Position numbers and translations under genes: made by a program
Assembly: GCA_002329205.1 (NCBI GenBank)
Contig: DCTC01000001.1
Span: 86,042-150,041 of the forward strand
Source of the DNA: Candidatus Roizmanbacteria bacterium UBA1450
Lineage (GTDB): Bacteria > Patescibacteriota > Microgenomatia > UBA1406 > GWC2-37-13
Reading direction: 5' to 3'
DNA length: 64,000 nucleotides
In this document: positions 23,464-31,916 of the stretch, piece by piece
Layout: each line of letters starts with the position of its first letter
Position numbering within the stretch: position 1 is the first letter of the stretch
The notes under the pieces: model-generated
What the model was told of the DNA's origin: nothing
The model's database searches: none
The model's input: the letters and a program-made list of their open reading frames with translations, nothing else

Positions 23464-23492
23464 ATTATATGAAATTTGTGTAAGAAAGTCAA
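23464..23492 (-). promoter_or_regulatory. consensus sigma70-type promoter of the RelA-like gene
   Basis: On the minus strand TTGACT (23492-23487), a 17-nt spacer and TATAAT (23469-23464). The predicted start is near 23457, giving a leader of about 140 nt that holds the small ORF, antiterminator and terminator. Confidence 0.82.
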
Positions 23493-23515
23493 TAAGAAAT
23501 GGTATAAAAAATCAA

Positions 23516-24781
23516 TTAGATTATCCGGGCAATTCCTTTTCCCATTTCGTTTGCACGATACAGTTTTTGTATAGGCATACCAGCAAGAACAAGTTTACCC
23601 CACCGTGCAGGATCATATTTTAAATAAAATGGTTTTATCTCAGCCAGCTGTTCATTTGTTAGTTGCTGATGATTAGCAATTCTTTTCAATACATCAATTA
23701 CGCCGCTAAAAATATGCAAATTTTCATTTGCTTTTCTGTATACACGAGACGGTTCCGTCGGAATTAAGTTCCCGGATGTATCTCTCGAGTAAAGATATGT
23801 AGCATTGTTATCCAATCTGTCTCCGCATTTAATCACATAAGCAGCAAGTGACAGTAATTGATTTTGAATAACAGATTGATCATATCTGTCCTGCAACTCA
23901 TCCACCGTACCTTCCAGGTGATTCATCAAATCGCCAGGATGCACATGATCGCTTTTGAGAGCGAGCAATGTAGAGACAAACATATCATTACGTTCATCAC
24001 CGAAGTCAAGTGTTATCTCCGTAAGTTTATCTTCAATATGTGACCCGGGATCAACTGCCAGAGCCCGGTAAAAATGTGCACCATGTTCCCATTGTTGGAA
24101 TTCTGACTTTCTGATTTCTTCACAGCCTCCTCTATGATACCCAACTCCTGGTATAAAGGTATAATCTTCGAGAAAATCATGCATTGCAGTGGCACAGATA
24201 TAAAATTCAGCAATGTCTGGGGTGAATATTGGTGGGTCACCATAATCCCGGTAAATGTTGTTATATCCCTCGATAAACTCTATCATCCGCAGAACATTTC
24301 GATAAATATGCGAAACTGCCGGTTCACCCGTACGTCTTGGCGGCATTGACTCCATGAGTTCCTCAACAATGTGCATTGCCTTGTCAATATTTGTGAAGTG
24401 ATATGGATAATTATCAATACCCATGGATTTGAAAAATTGTTCCAGTCTTTGATACGTGTAGTCCTGCAGTTCTCCGAAAGATTCTGTACCTGCAAAAAGA
24501 AGTGCACGTTCCAATTCGCGGTCCGGAATTGCATCTTCTGGATTGTAATACTCCACAAATTCAGATATCGGAATTGATGCCATAGCAGAGGATTCGGGAT
24601 GAAGCATCCATACATCTCTTTGATACGAACTCATCTTTTCAAGCGCGGAGGACAGAGGATGACTGAAATCTGCATTTACGAGAGATAAGGTGCCATTATT
24701 CGCATGCGGTACCTGATGATGGCATTCTGATTCCAATAAGCTATTATTACAGTCCAAAAAATGCTCTTCTTCACATGACAT
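23516..24781 (-). CDS. SpoT-like HD-domain protein (ppGpp hydrolase-type), stand-alone
   Basis: The 421-aa protein has the RelA/SpoT HD signature. GEPAVSHIYRNVLRMIEF (GEP at 152-154, H158) aligns with GEPYI.HP..VA.IL. TAMHDFLEDY (H201, D202, E205, D206) aligns with the HDxxED metal motif. YVIKCGDRLDNNATYL (D321, N325) aligns with VKLADRLHNMRTL. All metal and catalytic positions of a manganese-dependent alarmone hydrolase seem present. An N-terminal region of about 120 aa has no assignment. There is no synthetase or TGS/ACT part. The RelA-like gene follows on the same strand, so the two could be a split bifunctional enzyme. Other HD phosphohydrolase substrates remain possible. Confidence 0.68.
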   Translation of the reverse strand: MSCEEEHFLDCNNSLLESECHHQVPHANNGTLSLVNADFSHPLSSALEKMSSYQRDVWMLHPESSAMASIPISEFVEYYNPEDAIPDRELERALLFAGTESFGELQDYTYQRLEQFFKSMGIDNYPYHFTNIDKAMHIVEELMESMPPRRTGEPAVSHIYRNVLRMIEFIEGYNNIYRDYGDPPIFTPDIAEFYICATAMHDFLEDYTFIPGVGYHRGGCEEIRKSEFQQWEHGAHFYRALAVDPGSHIEDKLTEITLDFGDERNDMFVSTLLALKSDHVHPGDLMNHLEGTVDELQDRYDQSVIQNQLLSLAAYVIKCGDRLDNNATYLYSRDTSGNLIPTEPSRVYRKANENLHIFSGVIDVLKRIANHQQLTNEQLAEIKPFYLKYDPARWGKLVLAGMPIQKLYRANEMGKGIARII

Positions 24782-24872
24782 AAGAAACTTAATTATAATA
24801 CAAGTCTTGTTCTCTACACACGTATTATCAGCCTCTGGTATAAGAGAGGAGTAAGAAATTTTATGGAAAAAG

Positions 24873-25511
24873 CTAAAACCCGCGGCGATTTTCCAGAGCT
24901 TTACGCAGTGTCATATAGTCAGCATACTCCAAATTTCCCCCCATCGGCATACCATATCCAAGCCGTGAAATATCAAAGTCCAATCCCTTTGAGTGTTGGA
25001 TTTCCTGCAATTTATTACGAATATACATCGCAGTAGCCTCACCTTCCATATCAGGATTGGTTGCCAGAATTATTTCTTTGACTGGAACACCCAGGTTGCT
25101 ACCTTCAGATTTCACCCGTTCAAAGAGCTGATCAATAAAAATATTCTCAGGACCTATATGGTTCAACGGATCAATCCGCCCATGAAGCACATGATACAGA
25201 CCATTGTAAATATTGCCTGTCTCCATCGAAAGAAGATCTAGGACATCCTCAACCACTGTTATTTGGGATCTGTCGCGAGATGGAGTGTCACAGATGCTGC
25301 ACAGATCCTCCTCGGTCAGATTCATACAAATCTGACAACGTTTCGTCCGGGCTTTCAATTCGGCAACATTATCAGCAAAATTTTTCAGATCACCGTCCGG
25401 CATACGAAGGAGGTAAAAAGCCAAGCGATTGGCTGATTTCTCACCGATACCGGGCAGCCGTTCAAGGAAAAGTGCTACCTTTTGGAGTGATTTGGGTAAT
25501 GAATTTGACAT
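24873..25511 (-). CDS. recR: recombination mediator RecR
   Basis: RecR loads RecA on gapped DNA with RecO/RecF. The 212-aa protein has the helix-hairpin-helix (LERLPGIGEKSANRLAFYLL, about 13-32), the zinc finger C..C...C..C (CQICMNLTEEDLCSIC, about 59-74) and the Toprim domain with VVEDVLDLLSME and ATNPDMEGEATAMYI. It also has the end GYGMPMGGNLEYADYMTLRKALENR. The start codon is 3 bp from the stop of the RNase J gene, so the two are co-transcribed. Confidence 0.96.
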   Translation of the reverse strand: MSNSLPKSLQKVALFLERLPGIGEKSANRLAFYLLRMPDGDLKNFADNVAELKARTKRCQICMNLTEEDLCSICDTPSRDRSQITVVEDVLDLLSMETGNIYNGLYHVLHGRIDPLNHIGPENIFIDQLFERVKSEGSNLGVPVKEIILATNPDMEGEATAMYIRNKLQEIQHSKGLDFDISRLGYGMPMGGNLEYADYMTLRKALENRRGF

Positions 25512-25514
25512 AAG

Positions 25515-27188
25515 TTATACTTGTATCACATCTACGAGCACCAAAGGACGTCGTCCACGCTCCTGAAAGAAAAAATCTTCAAGCTCACGACCAATCTTTC
25601 GTTTATAATTGTCTCCGTCAACCATAACACCTTTGGAAGCATTCAAAGATTTTTCAATAAGAAGCCCAGCTTTGTTAAAGAGATCTTCTTCATTTTTTTC
25701 AAAAACAAACCCACGTGAAAAGAATTTTGGAGCTGCAACCAGTTGGCCTGTTTGATTGAGAACTATAACACCAACAACCATTCCTTCCGACGAAAGAGTC
25801 TGCCTGTCTCGAAGGACTACATTGCCGATATCACCGACTCCATAGGCATCAACGTACACATTTTTTGTTTCCACTTTGTCACCTTTGTAGGCTTTGGTTT
25901 TCGTGAACCATACAGTATCTCCCTCATCTATAAGGAATAGCTGCTCTTTTTTGAAATCCAGATCTTCGGTCATCAGACGCTCGTATTGCCGCTGATGTCG
26001 TATCGTTCCCCCGATGGGCAAGAGATACTTGGGGTTTGTGAAACGTGCCAAGAATTTCAAATCTTCCTGACTTCCATGGCCTGAAGCGTGAAGCTGATCC
26101 TGGATATCTGAATAAATAACATCAGCACCCTGAAGTGAAAGTTCTTCAATGAGTGCGTAGACTTCATGTTCATTGCCCGGGATAGGATCTGATGAGAATA
26201 CCACCTTATCACCTTCTGTAATCTTAATATATTTGTTTTGCTGTCTGGCCATCTTCGAAAGAGCTGAGTCATATTGACCCTGCGATCCTGCTGCAATAAT
26301 ACAGACTTTGTTTGGCGGAATTTTTGATATCTCCTCTTCTTTTCCTTTCAAAGTATGAGGAATATTCATATACCCCAAATCCTTTGCAGCTTCCGTATTC
26401 TGTTTCATGGAGCGCCCGAGGAACACCACCTTACGGTTGAATTTGATAGCAGCATCCACGCACTGCTTTATACGAGAAATGTTTGATGAGAATGTTGTCA
26501 TAATAAACTTGCCTTTTGTGCTGCGCATTTCATTTTCAAATGTTTCGCCTACAATAGATTCTGAAAGAGTTAGCCCTTCACGTTCGGCTCCCAATGCATC
26601 TGACAGAAGACACAACACCCCGTCATGTCCAGCACTGATAATCTCGTAAAAATCAGGATACTTTGAATAAGGTGGAGTAAGATCAAGTTTAAAGTCCGGA
26701 CCATGATACATAACTCCAACCGGCGATTTAATCAGAATATGTGTTGCATCCGGAATTGAATGCGTCATATGGATGTACTTTGCTTCAAATCCACCAAGCT
26801 TGATCCATTTTTTAAAATCTACGTCCTGTATGTGAATAGGCTGGTTAAATTCTTTAAATTTGTTCTGAATAAATACTTTGGCAAGCTTTGGCGCATAAAT
26901 CTGTGGTGTGCCCAATTTGTCATAATGGAAGGGAATTGCCCCGATATGATCCTCGTGGCCATGGGTGATAAGGATCGCTCTGATTTTGTCCAGTTTGTCC
27001 TCAAGATAGGAGATATCAGGAATAATCAGGTCAACACCGAACTCTTTTGCGTCAGGGAAACCCATACCGCAATCCACAATCAAAATATCAGTAAGCTCGT
27101 CATTTGTATAGAGCTCATACAGATACATGTTTTTTGTAACTCCCACTACACCGCCCAGCGGAATAAACCGTACTTTATAATCATCCAT
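25515..27188 (-). CDS. rnj: ribonuclease J
   Basis: The metallo-beta-lactamase/beta-CASP RNase acts in mRNA decay and rRNA maturation (5'-3' exo- and endonuclease). The zinc motif HGHEDHIGA is at residues 76-84, a second MBL motif is MTHSIPDATHI, and beta-CASP elements include TTFSSNISRI and GRSMKQN. The HASGHGSQEDLK motif and IGGTIRH complete the site. The ATG at 27188 (MDDYKVRFIPLGGVVGV) fits the family. The frame is open 11 codons upstream, where the added sequence lies next to a hairpin. Length 557 aa is normal. Confidence 0.95.
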   Translation of the reverse strand: MDDYKVRFIPLGGVVGVTKNMYLYELYTNDELTDILIVDCGMGFPDAKEFGVDLIIPDISYLEDKLDKIRAILITHGHEDHIGAIPFHYDKLGTPQIYAPKLAKVFIQNKFKEFNQPIHIQDVDFKKWIKLGGFEAKYIHMTHSIPDATHILIKSPVGVMYHGPDFKLDLTPPYSKYPDFYEIISAGHDGVLCLLSDALGAEREGLTLSESIVGETFENEMRSTKGKFIMTTFSSNISRIKQCVDAAIKFNRKVVFLGRSMKQNTEAAKDLGYMNIPHTLKGKEEEISKIPPNKVCIIAAGSQGQYDSALSKMARQQNKYIKITEGDKVVFSSDPIPGNEHEVYALIEELSLQGADVIYSDIQDQLHASGHGSQEDLKFLARFTNPKYLLPIGGTIRHQRQYERLMTEDLDFKKEQLFLIDEGDTVWFTKTKAYKGDKVETKNVYVDAYGVGDIGNVVLRDRQTLSSEGMVVGVIVLNQTGQLVAAPKFFSRGFVFEKNEEDLFNKAGLLIEKSLNASKGVMVDGDNYKRKIGRELEDFFFQERGRRPLVLVDVIQV

Positions 27189-27210
27189 AAGAAATAGATT
27201 AATTGCTAAT

Positions 27211-27231
27211 GCAAGCGTCAATCTCGCTTGC
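27211..27231 (-). other. hairpin in the 5' region of rnj
   Basis: GCAAGCG (27211-27217) pairs perfectly with CGCTTGC (27225-27231) around a 7-nt loop, about 22 bp before the RNase J start. It may be a stabilising or autoregulatory leader structure. Confidence 0.4.
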
Positions 27232-27344
27232 GTATGTTAAAAATGCAGGACGAATTCCTCATCCCGCAGTTCCAACACAGCAATCACATGATCATGTTAT
27301 ACTAAAAATGTCAAATTTTATTAAGAAATTACGCTGTTCTTTTT

Positions 27345-27644
27345 ATGCCTACTGCCGAACAAGTAAAAGACAAACTGAATGATGTGATGGATCCAGAACT
27401 CAATATGTCTATTACCGATTTAGGATTAGTATACAATGTCGAGATCAAAAATGAAAAGGTACATATCCTGATGACGCTGACATCGCTCGGATGTCCATTA
27501 TTTGACACCATACAGGACGAAATCTACCATCAGCTTGAGACAATCGGAGTTTCACAAAACAATGTTGATATTGAATTAACATTTGATCCGCCTTGGTCTA
27601 TGGATCGTATGAGTGAGCGGGCAAAAGCAATGCTCGGAATTTAA
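27345..27644 (+). CDS. DUF59/MIP18-family metal-sulfur cluster assembly factor
   Basis: The 99-aa protein matches the SufT/PaaD-type DUF59 fold: VKDKLNDVMDPELNMSITDLGLVYNVEI, with the DPE...DLGL signature at about 16-27. It continues with MTLTSLGCPLFDTI, bearing the conserved Cys, and ends ELTFDPPWSMDRMSERAKAMLGI. Such proteins help iron-sulfur protein maturation. No other suf genes are seen nearby. The coiled-coil gene follows after 1 nt. Confidence 0.92.
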   Translation: MPTAEQVKDKLNDVMDPELNMSITDLGLVYNVEIKNEKVHILMTLTSLGCPLFDTIQDEIYHQLETIGVSQNNVDIELTFDPPWSMDRMSERAKAMLGI

Positions 27645-27645
27645 T

Positions 27646-28188
27646 ATGTCAAAATCACGGTCTGCCAATCAGGACAACATCTACGAAAAAGCCTATGAAT
27701 TTGGAGTGGAGACGGCAAAAAAAGCAGTTAAAGAAACCGTTGATACCCTAAATCCGTTATCTTCACTCTTTCAGGGTGAAGCACAAAAAGAAAGAGATAA
27801 TGGCAATGAACATTTTACAGATATCGATGTCCATAAATTGAATCAAGCCTATGAACAGGATGATAAGGAAGAGATCGAGAGATTGCAGCGGCTCATAAAT
27901 CCTGAGGCAATGGAAGAAGCAGACGAAAAAAAACTGGAAATGGATTATCACAAGCGTGTACAACGTGAAGAAGAGGAATATAATGTGAAAAAAGAGCAGG
28001 AAGAAGAGGAAGAAAAGCGGCAGGAAGCGATGATGCAAGCAGAGAAAAAGAGGATGGAAGAAGAGCAGGAACAACTACCGATCGAAACCCCGAAAGGAAA
28101 AAAAAGGAGAAGTATCCTCGGAGGGGAACGACAAAAGGCTACAACCGAACTTCCGCCGGAATTTAGACCGGATGCCGGCAAGCAATAA
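27646..28188 (+). CDS. charged coiled-coil protein of unknown function
   Basis: The 180-aa protein is not assigned to a function. Residues about 75-140 form a long Glu/Lys/Gln-rich helix likely to be a coiled coil. The C-terminus is distinctive: PKGKKRRSILGGERQKATTELPPEFRPDAGKQ. I believe similar proteins with a K-R-x-S-I-x-G tail occur in other CPR genomes, but this could not be checked. The ATG at 27646 lies 1 nt after the DUF59 stop; an upstream in-frame start within that gene is less likely. Confidence 0.7.
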   Translation: MSKSRSANQDNIYEKAYEFGVETAKKAVKETVDTLNPLSSLFQGEAQKERDNGNEHFTDIDVHKLNQAYEQDDKEEIERLQRLINPEAMEEADEKKLEMDYHKRVQREEEEYNVKKEQEEEEEKRQEAMMQAEKKRMEEEQEQLPIETPKGKKRRSILGGERQKATTELPPEFRPDAGKQ

Positions 28189-28239
28189 ACGTTGCGATTC
28201 TTGCTACACGAACAAAGTTATACGTTATAATATCAGGTA

Positions 28240-28312
28240 CGGGACGTAGTTCAGATGGTAGAACACACGGTTCGGGACCGTGAGGTCGCTGGTTCAAGTC
28301 CAGTCGTCCCGA
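28240..28312 (+). tRNA. tRNA-Pro (CGG anticodon)
   Basis: Cloverleaf: acceptor CGGGACG/CGTCCCG with the C1-G72 pair typical of bacterial tRNA-Pro, D-arm GTTC/GAAC, anticodon stem CACGG/CCGTG with loop TTCGGGA (anticodon CGG), T-arm GCTGG/CCAGT, discriminator A. CCA is not encoded. Confidence 0.95.
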
Positions 28313-28391
28313 CAATCCATATATATTACCAAGCCGATCGAGATAAAACTCTTGGCTTCACTATTCTTCGCTAACTTGGTATAGTTTCCCT

Positions 28392-29342
28392 ATGCTAGTT
28401 TTGTATATCCTCAGTATTGTTTTCTTTTCACTGGTATTATTTAAATCGGCTGAGATTTTATCTATACACTTGAAAAGTGTTGCCAAGAAAACACAGATGG
28501 GTGGCTTCTTTCTGACTTCTCTTATTATTGCGCTTGCGACAAGTCTTCCGGAACTTTTTGTGGGAGTAACATCAGCACTCAATAATATTTCGAACCTATC
28601 GCTGGGAAACGTTATCGGTGCAAACATTGCCAATGTCACACTGGTCGCGGGTGGAGCCGCACTTATCGGTGGAAGTATCCGTATCAGAAATCATGCATAC
28701 GCATCGGACTTGCTACATTCATTTCTGGCAGCAATGGCACCACTGTTTCTTCTTATGGATAATGTGTTGTCGCGAGTGGATGCTCTTATCCTTATTGCGT
28801 TATACGGATTTTATAATGTCTCTCTTCTCAAGCGTCGAAGTCAGGAGATACTGGATGAGGAGGATAATATTTTCAGTCTCTTCGTGCGTAAATTTACGCA
28901 TCAAAAAGTTCGGAAAGACCTCATGTTTATTTTCTTGTCAGCTGCCGTACTTCTTTTTTCGGCGGATATGATTGTCCGTCTCGGTCAGAATATTGCCTCT
29001 GAACTCGGGATTTCCCTTCTCCTTGTCGGTATTTTCTTCGTTGCGATAGGTACAAGTCTTCCGGAATTTATGGTTGATTTTAAAGCTATCCGGGACAAGG
29101 ATACGGCTATGTTTATGGGGAATATGCTCGGATCTATCGTAACAAATGGGACATTAATTGTTGGAGTTGTAGCGCTTATCTCACCGATAACCATAAATGC
29201 ATACACTGATTATCTCGTGGCGACCTTATTCTTTTTGCTTGTTTTCTTGTACTTTTATTTTTTTGTTCGAACAAAAACAGAGGCTAGACCGTTGGGAAGG
29301 ACTAGCTTTGATCATTGCGTATCTCGTATTTCTTGCAATTGA
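28392..29342 (+). CDS. CaCA-family sodium/calcium exchanger, 3' end frameshifted
   Basis: The protein has two inverted repeats of a CaCA antiporter: ALATSLPELFVGVTSAL with GNVIGANIANVTLVAG, and AIGTSLPEFMVDF with GNMLGSIVTNGTLIVG. These form the ion path; about nine helices are seen in 316 aa. The last 23 residues (after FVRTKTEARP) look foreign. In the next frame the bases from 29278 to 29355 encode QRLDRWEGLALIIAYLVFLA and a short remainder, a proper last membrane helix ending at TAA 29353-29355. One extra base near the A5 run at 29273-29277 explains this. The start lies 6 nt after TATAGT. Confidence 0.85.
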   Translation: MLVLYILSIVFFSLVLFKSAEILSIHLKSVAKKTQMGGFFLTSLIIALATSLPELFVGVTSALNNISNLSLGNVIGANIANVTLVAGGAALIGGSIRIRNHAYASDLLHSFLAAMAPLFLLMDNVLSRVDALILIALYGFYNVSLLKRRSQEILDEEDNIFSLFVRKFTHQKVRKDLMFIFLSAAVLLFSADMIVRLGQNIASELGISLLLVGIFFVAIGTSLPEFMVDFKAIRDKDTAMFMGNMLGSIVTNGTLIVGVVALISPITINAYTDYLVATLFFLLVFLYFYFFVRTKTEARPLGRTSFDHCVSRISCN

Positions 29343-29366
29343 ATTCCTGCGTTAACGTTAGTTCAG

Positions 29367-30398
29367 TTACTTTAAGTGCCCATCAAAAAATGCTTGTGAG
29401 CGCTGGACAGCAGTGTTCCAGTCAGGCATAAGATTGTGATCTGCCGCAGGATATACAAAATATTCAATTTCGATATCGTCTTTTTCTGCAAGTTCGATAA
29501 ATTCATCTGACCATTCCAGAGGAACAGCATCATCTGCGCCGCCTTGATGAAGCTGAATGGGTGCTGTGATCCAATCGATATAATTTGACAAACTAAATCG
29601 ATGAATATCATACACTTCTTCAAACTGAGCGATAACTCGTCGTAGATATCTTCCGTGATCTTCAAATTCATCAGTGAAATAGAGAACAGAGTAGGGAAAC
29701 GGCTTGGTGACAGGTGCCCAGAGTACGGTAGGATAATCTTTTCCTGTTACTTCAAGAACTGTTAGGGATATTTGGCCTCCATTACTATGACCCCAGATTC
29801 CAATATTGTTTTCATTCGACTGAAGGGATACATTACTTGATTCAAAAGAATCATCCAGTTTCTCAATATTTGCCAGAAGCTGTAAAACGGTTGGGTATGT
29901 CTGAAAACGGTCTTCGAGGGGGACAGCTGACGCTTGATCAGATTCACCGTATCCCAGAAAATCGGGTGCCAGTGTGATGTAGCCGTTTCGGGCAAACACT
30001 TCAGCTGCGCGTCTGGTGCCGACACCCGGGGCATAGATATCGCGATCCACAAATCCGCGGATCATAACAATGACCGGATATTCACCCTTTTCAATAGGCA
30101 GGTGCGCTAAACCGCTTACTTTTCGACCGTCAACTTCATAGTAAAACATCCTTGTCTCAAAATCTTCATTTTCACCGATAATATCACCGAACTTCATAGT
30201 TTGTGGGGTAAATACTTCTTGTTTCAGTGCATCATAGGCATATTTATTCAAAGGCATTTCCGTTTCTTCCTGCTCAGACAACGGAACTGGCGTCGAAAGC
30301 TCGATATTGTAAAAATAAAAATATCCCACTAATACGGCCAGGATAATATTGAGAAAGGTGCTAAATAAGAGAATAAAGGTAAGTCGATCATTTTTCAT
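29367..30398 (-). CDS. membrane-anchored alpha/beta hydrolase (S9/dienelactone-hydrolase type)
   Basis: The 343-aa protein has an N-terminal membrane helix (about 8-28) and an extracytoplasmic alpha/beta-hydrolase domain. The oxyanion region is VIVMIRGFVDRD. The nucleophile elbow is GIWGHSNGGQ (Ser near 206), the acid is in HQGGADDAVP, and the catalytic His is in YPAADHNLMP. This order fits secreted prolyl-oligopeptidase-like peptidases or esterases. Substrate is unknown. Confidence 0.85.
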   Translation of the reverse strand: MKNDRLTFILLFSTFLNIILAVLVGYFYFYNIELSTPVPLSEQEETEMPLNKYAYDALKQEVFTPQTMKFGDIIGENEDFETRMFYYEVDGRKVSGLAHLPIEKGEYPVIVMIRGFVDRDIYAPGVGTRRAAEVFARNGYITLAPDFLGYGESDQASAVPLEDRFQTYPTVLQLLANIEKLDDSFESSNVSLQSNENNIGIWGHSNGGQISLTVLEVTGKDYPTVLWAPVTKPFPYSVLYFTDEFEDHGRYLRRVIAQFEEVYDIHRFSLSNYIDWITAPIQLHQGGADDAVPLEWSDEFIELAEKDDIEIEYFVYPAADHNLMPDWNTAVQRSQAFFDGHLK

Positions 30399-30474
30399 AA
30401 AATATTTTGGTTTACAGCAACCAATACTATTATTGTATCAAAGGAACGATATGGCAATGTCACAATAGAGCAGT

Positions 30475-30480
30475 TATAAT
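30475..30480 (+). promoter_or_regulatory. -10 box (TATAAT) for leaderless cysS
   Basis: A perfect TATAAT is followed by 6 nt and the cysS ATG at 30487. Confidence 0.65.
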
Positions 30481-30486
30481 AGTGAC

Positions 30487-31914
30487 ATGAAACTCTACGA
30501 CACACTCTCACGTGAAAAAAAAGAAATCCCGTCTCCCTCAGAAAAACCGGTTATCACTATGTACTCATGCGGACCGACTGTGTATGACGTGACTCATATC
30601 GGTCATATGCGACGATATGTGATGGATGACATTCTGAAAAGAACTTTAAGGTTTTTGGGATACGATGTCCGTCATGTCATGAATATCACCGATGTCGGAC
30701 ACCTCACCGGAGATGATGACACCGGCGAGGACAAACTTGAGAAAGGTGCTGCCAAACGTGGAAAAACAGTCTGGGATGTCGCGCGGGAGTATGAAAATCA
30801 GTTCTGGCACACTATGAAAGAGTTGAATGTCAAAAAGAAAGATATCGCAGTACTCCATGCGACAAAAAATATTGATGAAATGATTTCGATCATACAAACC
30901 CTGGAAAAAAAGGGCTTCACGTATGAGACAGACGAGGCGATTTATTTCGATGTCACAAAATTCAGAGATTACGGCAAACTTTCAGGGCAGAATATGGAAG
31001 AAAAAAAGCAGGCAGTTCGCGATGAAGTACATGTCGATTCCGCAAAGAAACATCCGGCTGACTTTGCGTTATGGTTTAAGAGAGTCGGTCGATTTGCAGA
31101 TCATACAATGCACTGGAAAAGTCCATGGGGCGACGGGTTCCCGGGGTGGCACATAGAGTGTAGTGCGATGAGCATGAAAGGATTAAAAACGAAAACAATA
31201 GACATCCATACCGGAGGGATTGATCATATTCCTGTACATCATGAGAATGAAATCGCTCAATCCGAAGGCGCAACCGGACAAAAATTCGTCAACTGGTGGG
31301 TACATCATGCATTCCTCCAAGTAGACGGAGAAAAAATGAGCAAATCAAAAGGCAATTTTTATACGTTAAACGATATTGAAAAACAGGGAATTGACCCGCT
31401 CTCGCTCAGACTCTTTTTCATGCAGGCACACTATCGAAAACCCATGAATTTTACCTGGGATGCGGCAAAAGCAGCAGAAACTTCTTTTAAAGAGCTAATT
31501 GATGTATATCATAATCTTAAAAAAAATGTAGGTACGGATACCGTCACGGATCAAGAAAAACTCACAGGAGGAGCGGTGTTTTTCCTTGAGCAGTTTCGTC
31601 ATGATCTGTCAAATGATCTCAATATTGCGGGCGCAATCGGCAACATGTGGTTCATGCTTAGAAGCAATGATATCCCGGAAAGAGATAAGCTTTATATTCT
31701 CGACACGATCGATACCGTACTTGGTCTTAATCTGGCAGAACAGAAAATTGCAGCCATCAAAATTCCTGAGGATGTCATTTCCCTGACCGAGGCCAGGGAA
31801 CATGCACGAAGCAATAAAGATTTCCAAAAATCTGATGCCCTTCGTAGACAAATTGAAGAAAAGGGATTTATAGTAGAAGATACCGTTGACGGATACGTTA
31901 TTAAGAAAAAATAA
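30487..31914 (+). CDS. cysS: cysteinyl-tRNA synthetase
   Basis: This class I enzyme charges tRNA-Cys. MYSCGPTVYDVTHIGHMR contains the zinc Cys28 and the HIGH motif (37-40). Further zinc ligands lie in GWHIECSAM and in HHENEIAQSE, and the KMSKS motif is KMSKSKGN near 284-291. The C-terminal end has EAREHARSNKDFQKSDALRRQIEEKGFIVEDT, a typical DALR-type domain. Length 475 aa is normal. The next gene starts 2 nt after its stop. Confidence 0.97.
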   Translation: MKLYDTLSREKKEIPSPSEKPVITMYSCGPTVYDVTHIGHMRRYVMDDILKRTLRFLGYDVRHVMNITDVGHLTGDDDTGEDKLEKGAAKRGKTVWDVAREYENQFWHTMKELNVKKKDIAVLHATKNIDEMISIIQTLEKKGFTYETDEAIYFDVTKFRDYGKLSGQNMEEKKQAVRDEVHVDSAKKHPADFALWFKRVGRFADHTMHWKSPWGDGFPGWHIECSAMSMKGLKTKTIDIHTGGIDHIPVHHENEIAQSEGATGQKFVNWWVHHAFLQVDGEKMSKSKGNFYTLNDIEKQGIDPLSLRLFFMQAHYRKPMNFTWDAAKAAETSFKELIDVYHNLKKNVGTDTVTDQEKLTGGAVFFLEQFRHDLSNDLNIAGAIGNMWFMLRSNDIPERDKLYILDTIDTVLGLNLAEQKIAAIKIPEDVISLTEAREHARSNKDFQKSDALRRQIEEKGFIVEDTVDGYVIKKK

Positions 31915-31916
31915 GT

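Noticed and set aside
23516..24781. Reading the terminator at 23324-23348 as the end signal of the HD gene
   Set aside because: A consensus promoter and leader ORF lie between the HD gene stop and this hairpin, and the hairpin is 8 nt from the next start codon, so it is better explained as part of the leader of the next gene.
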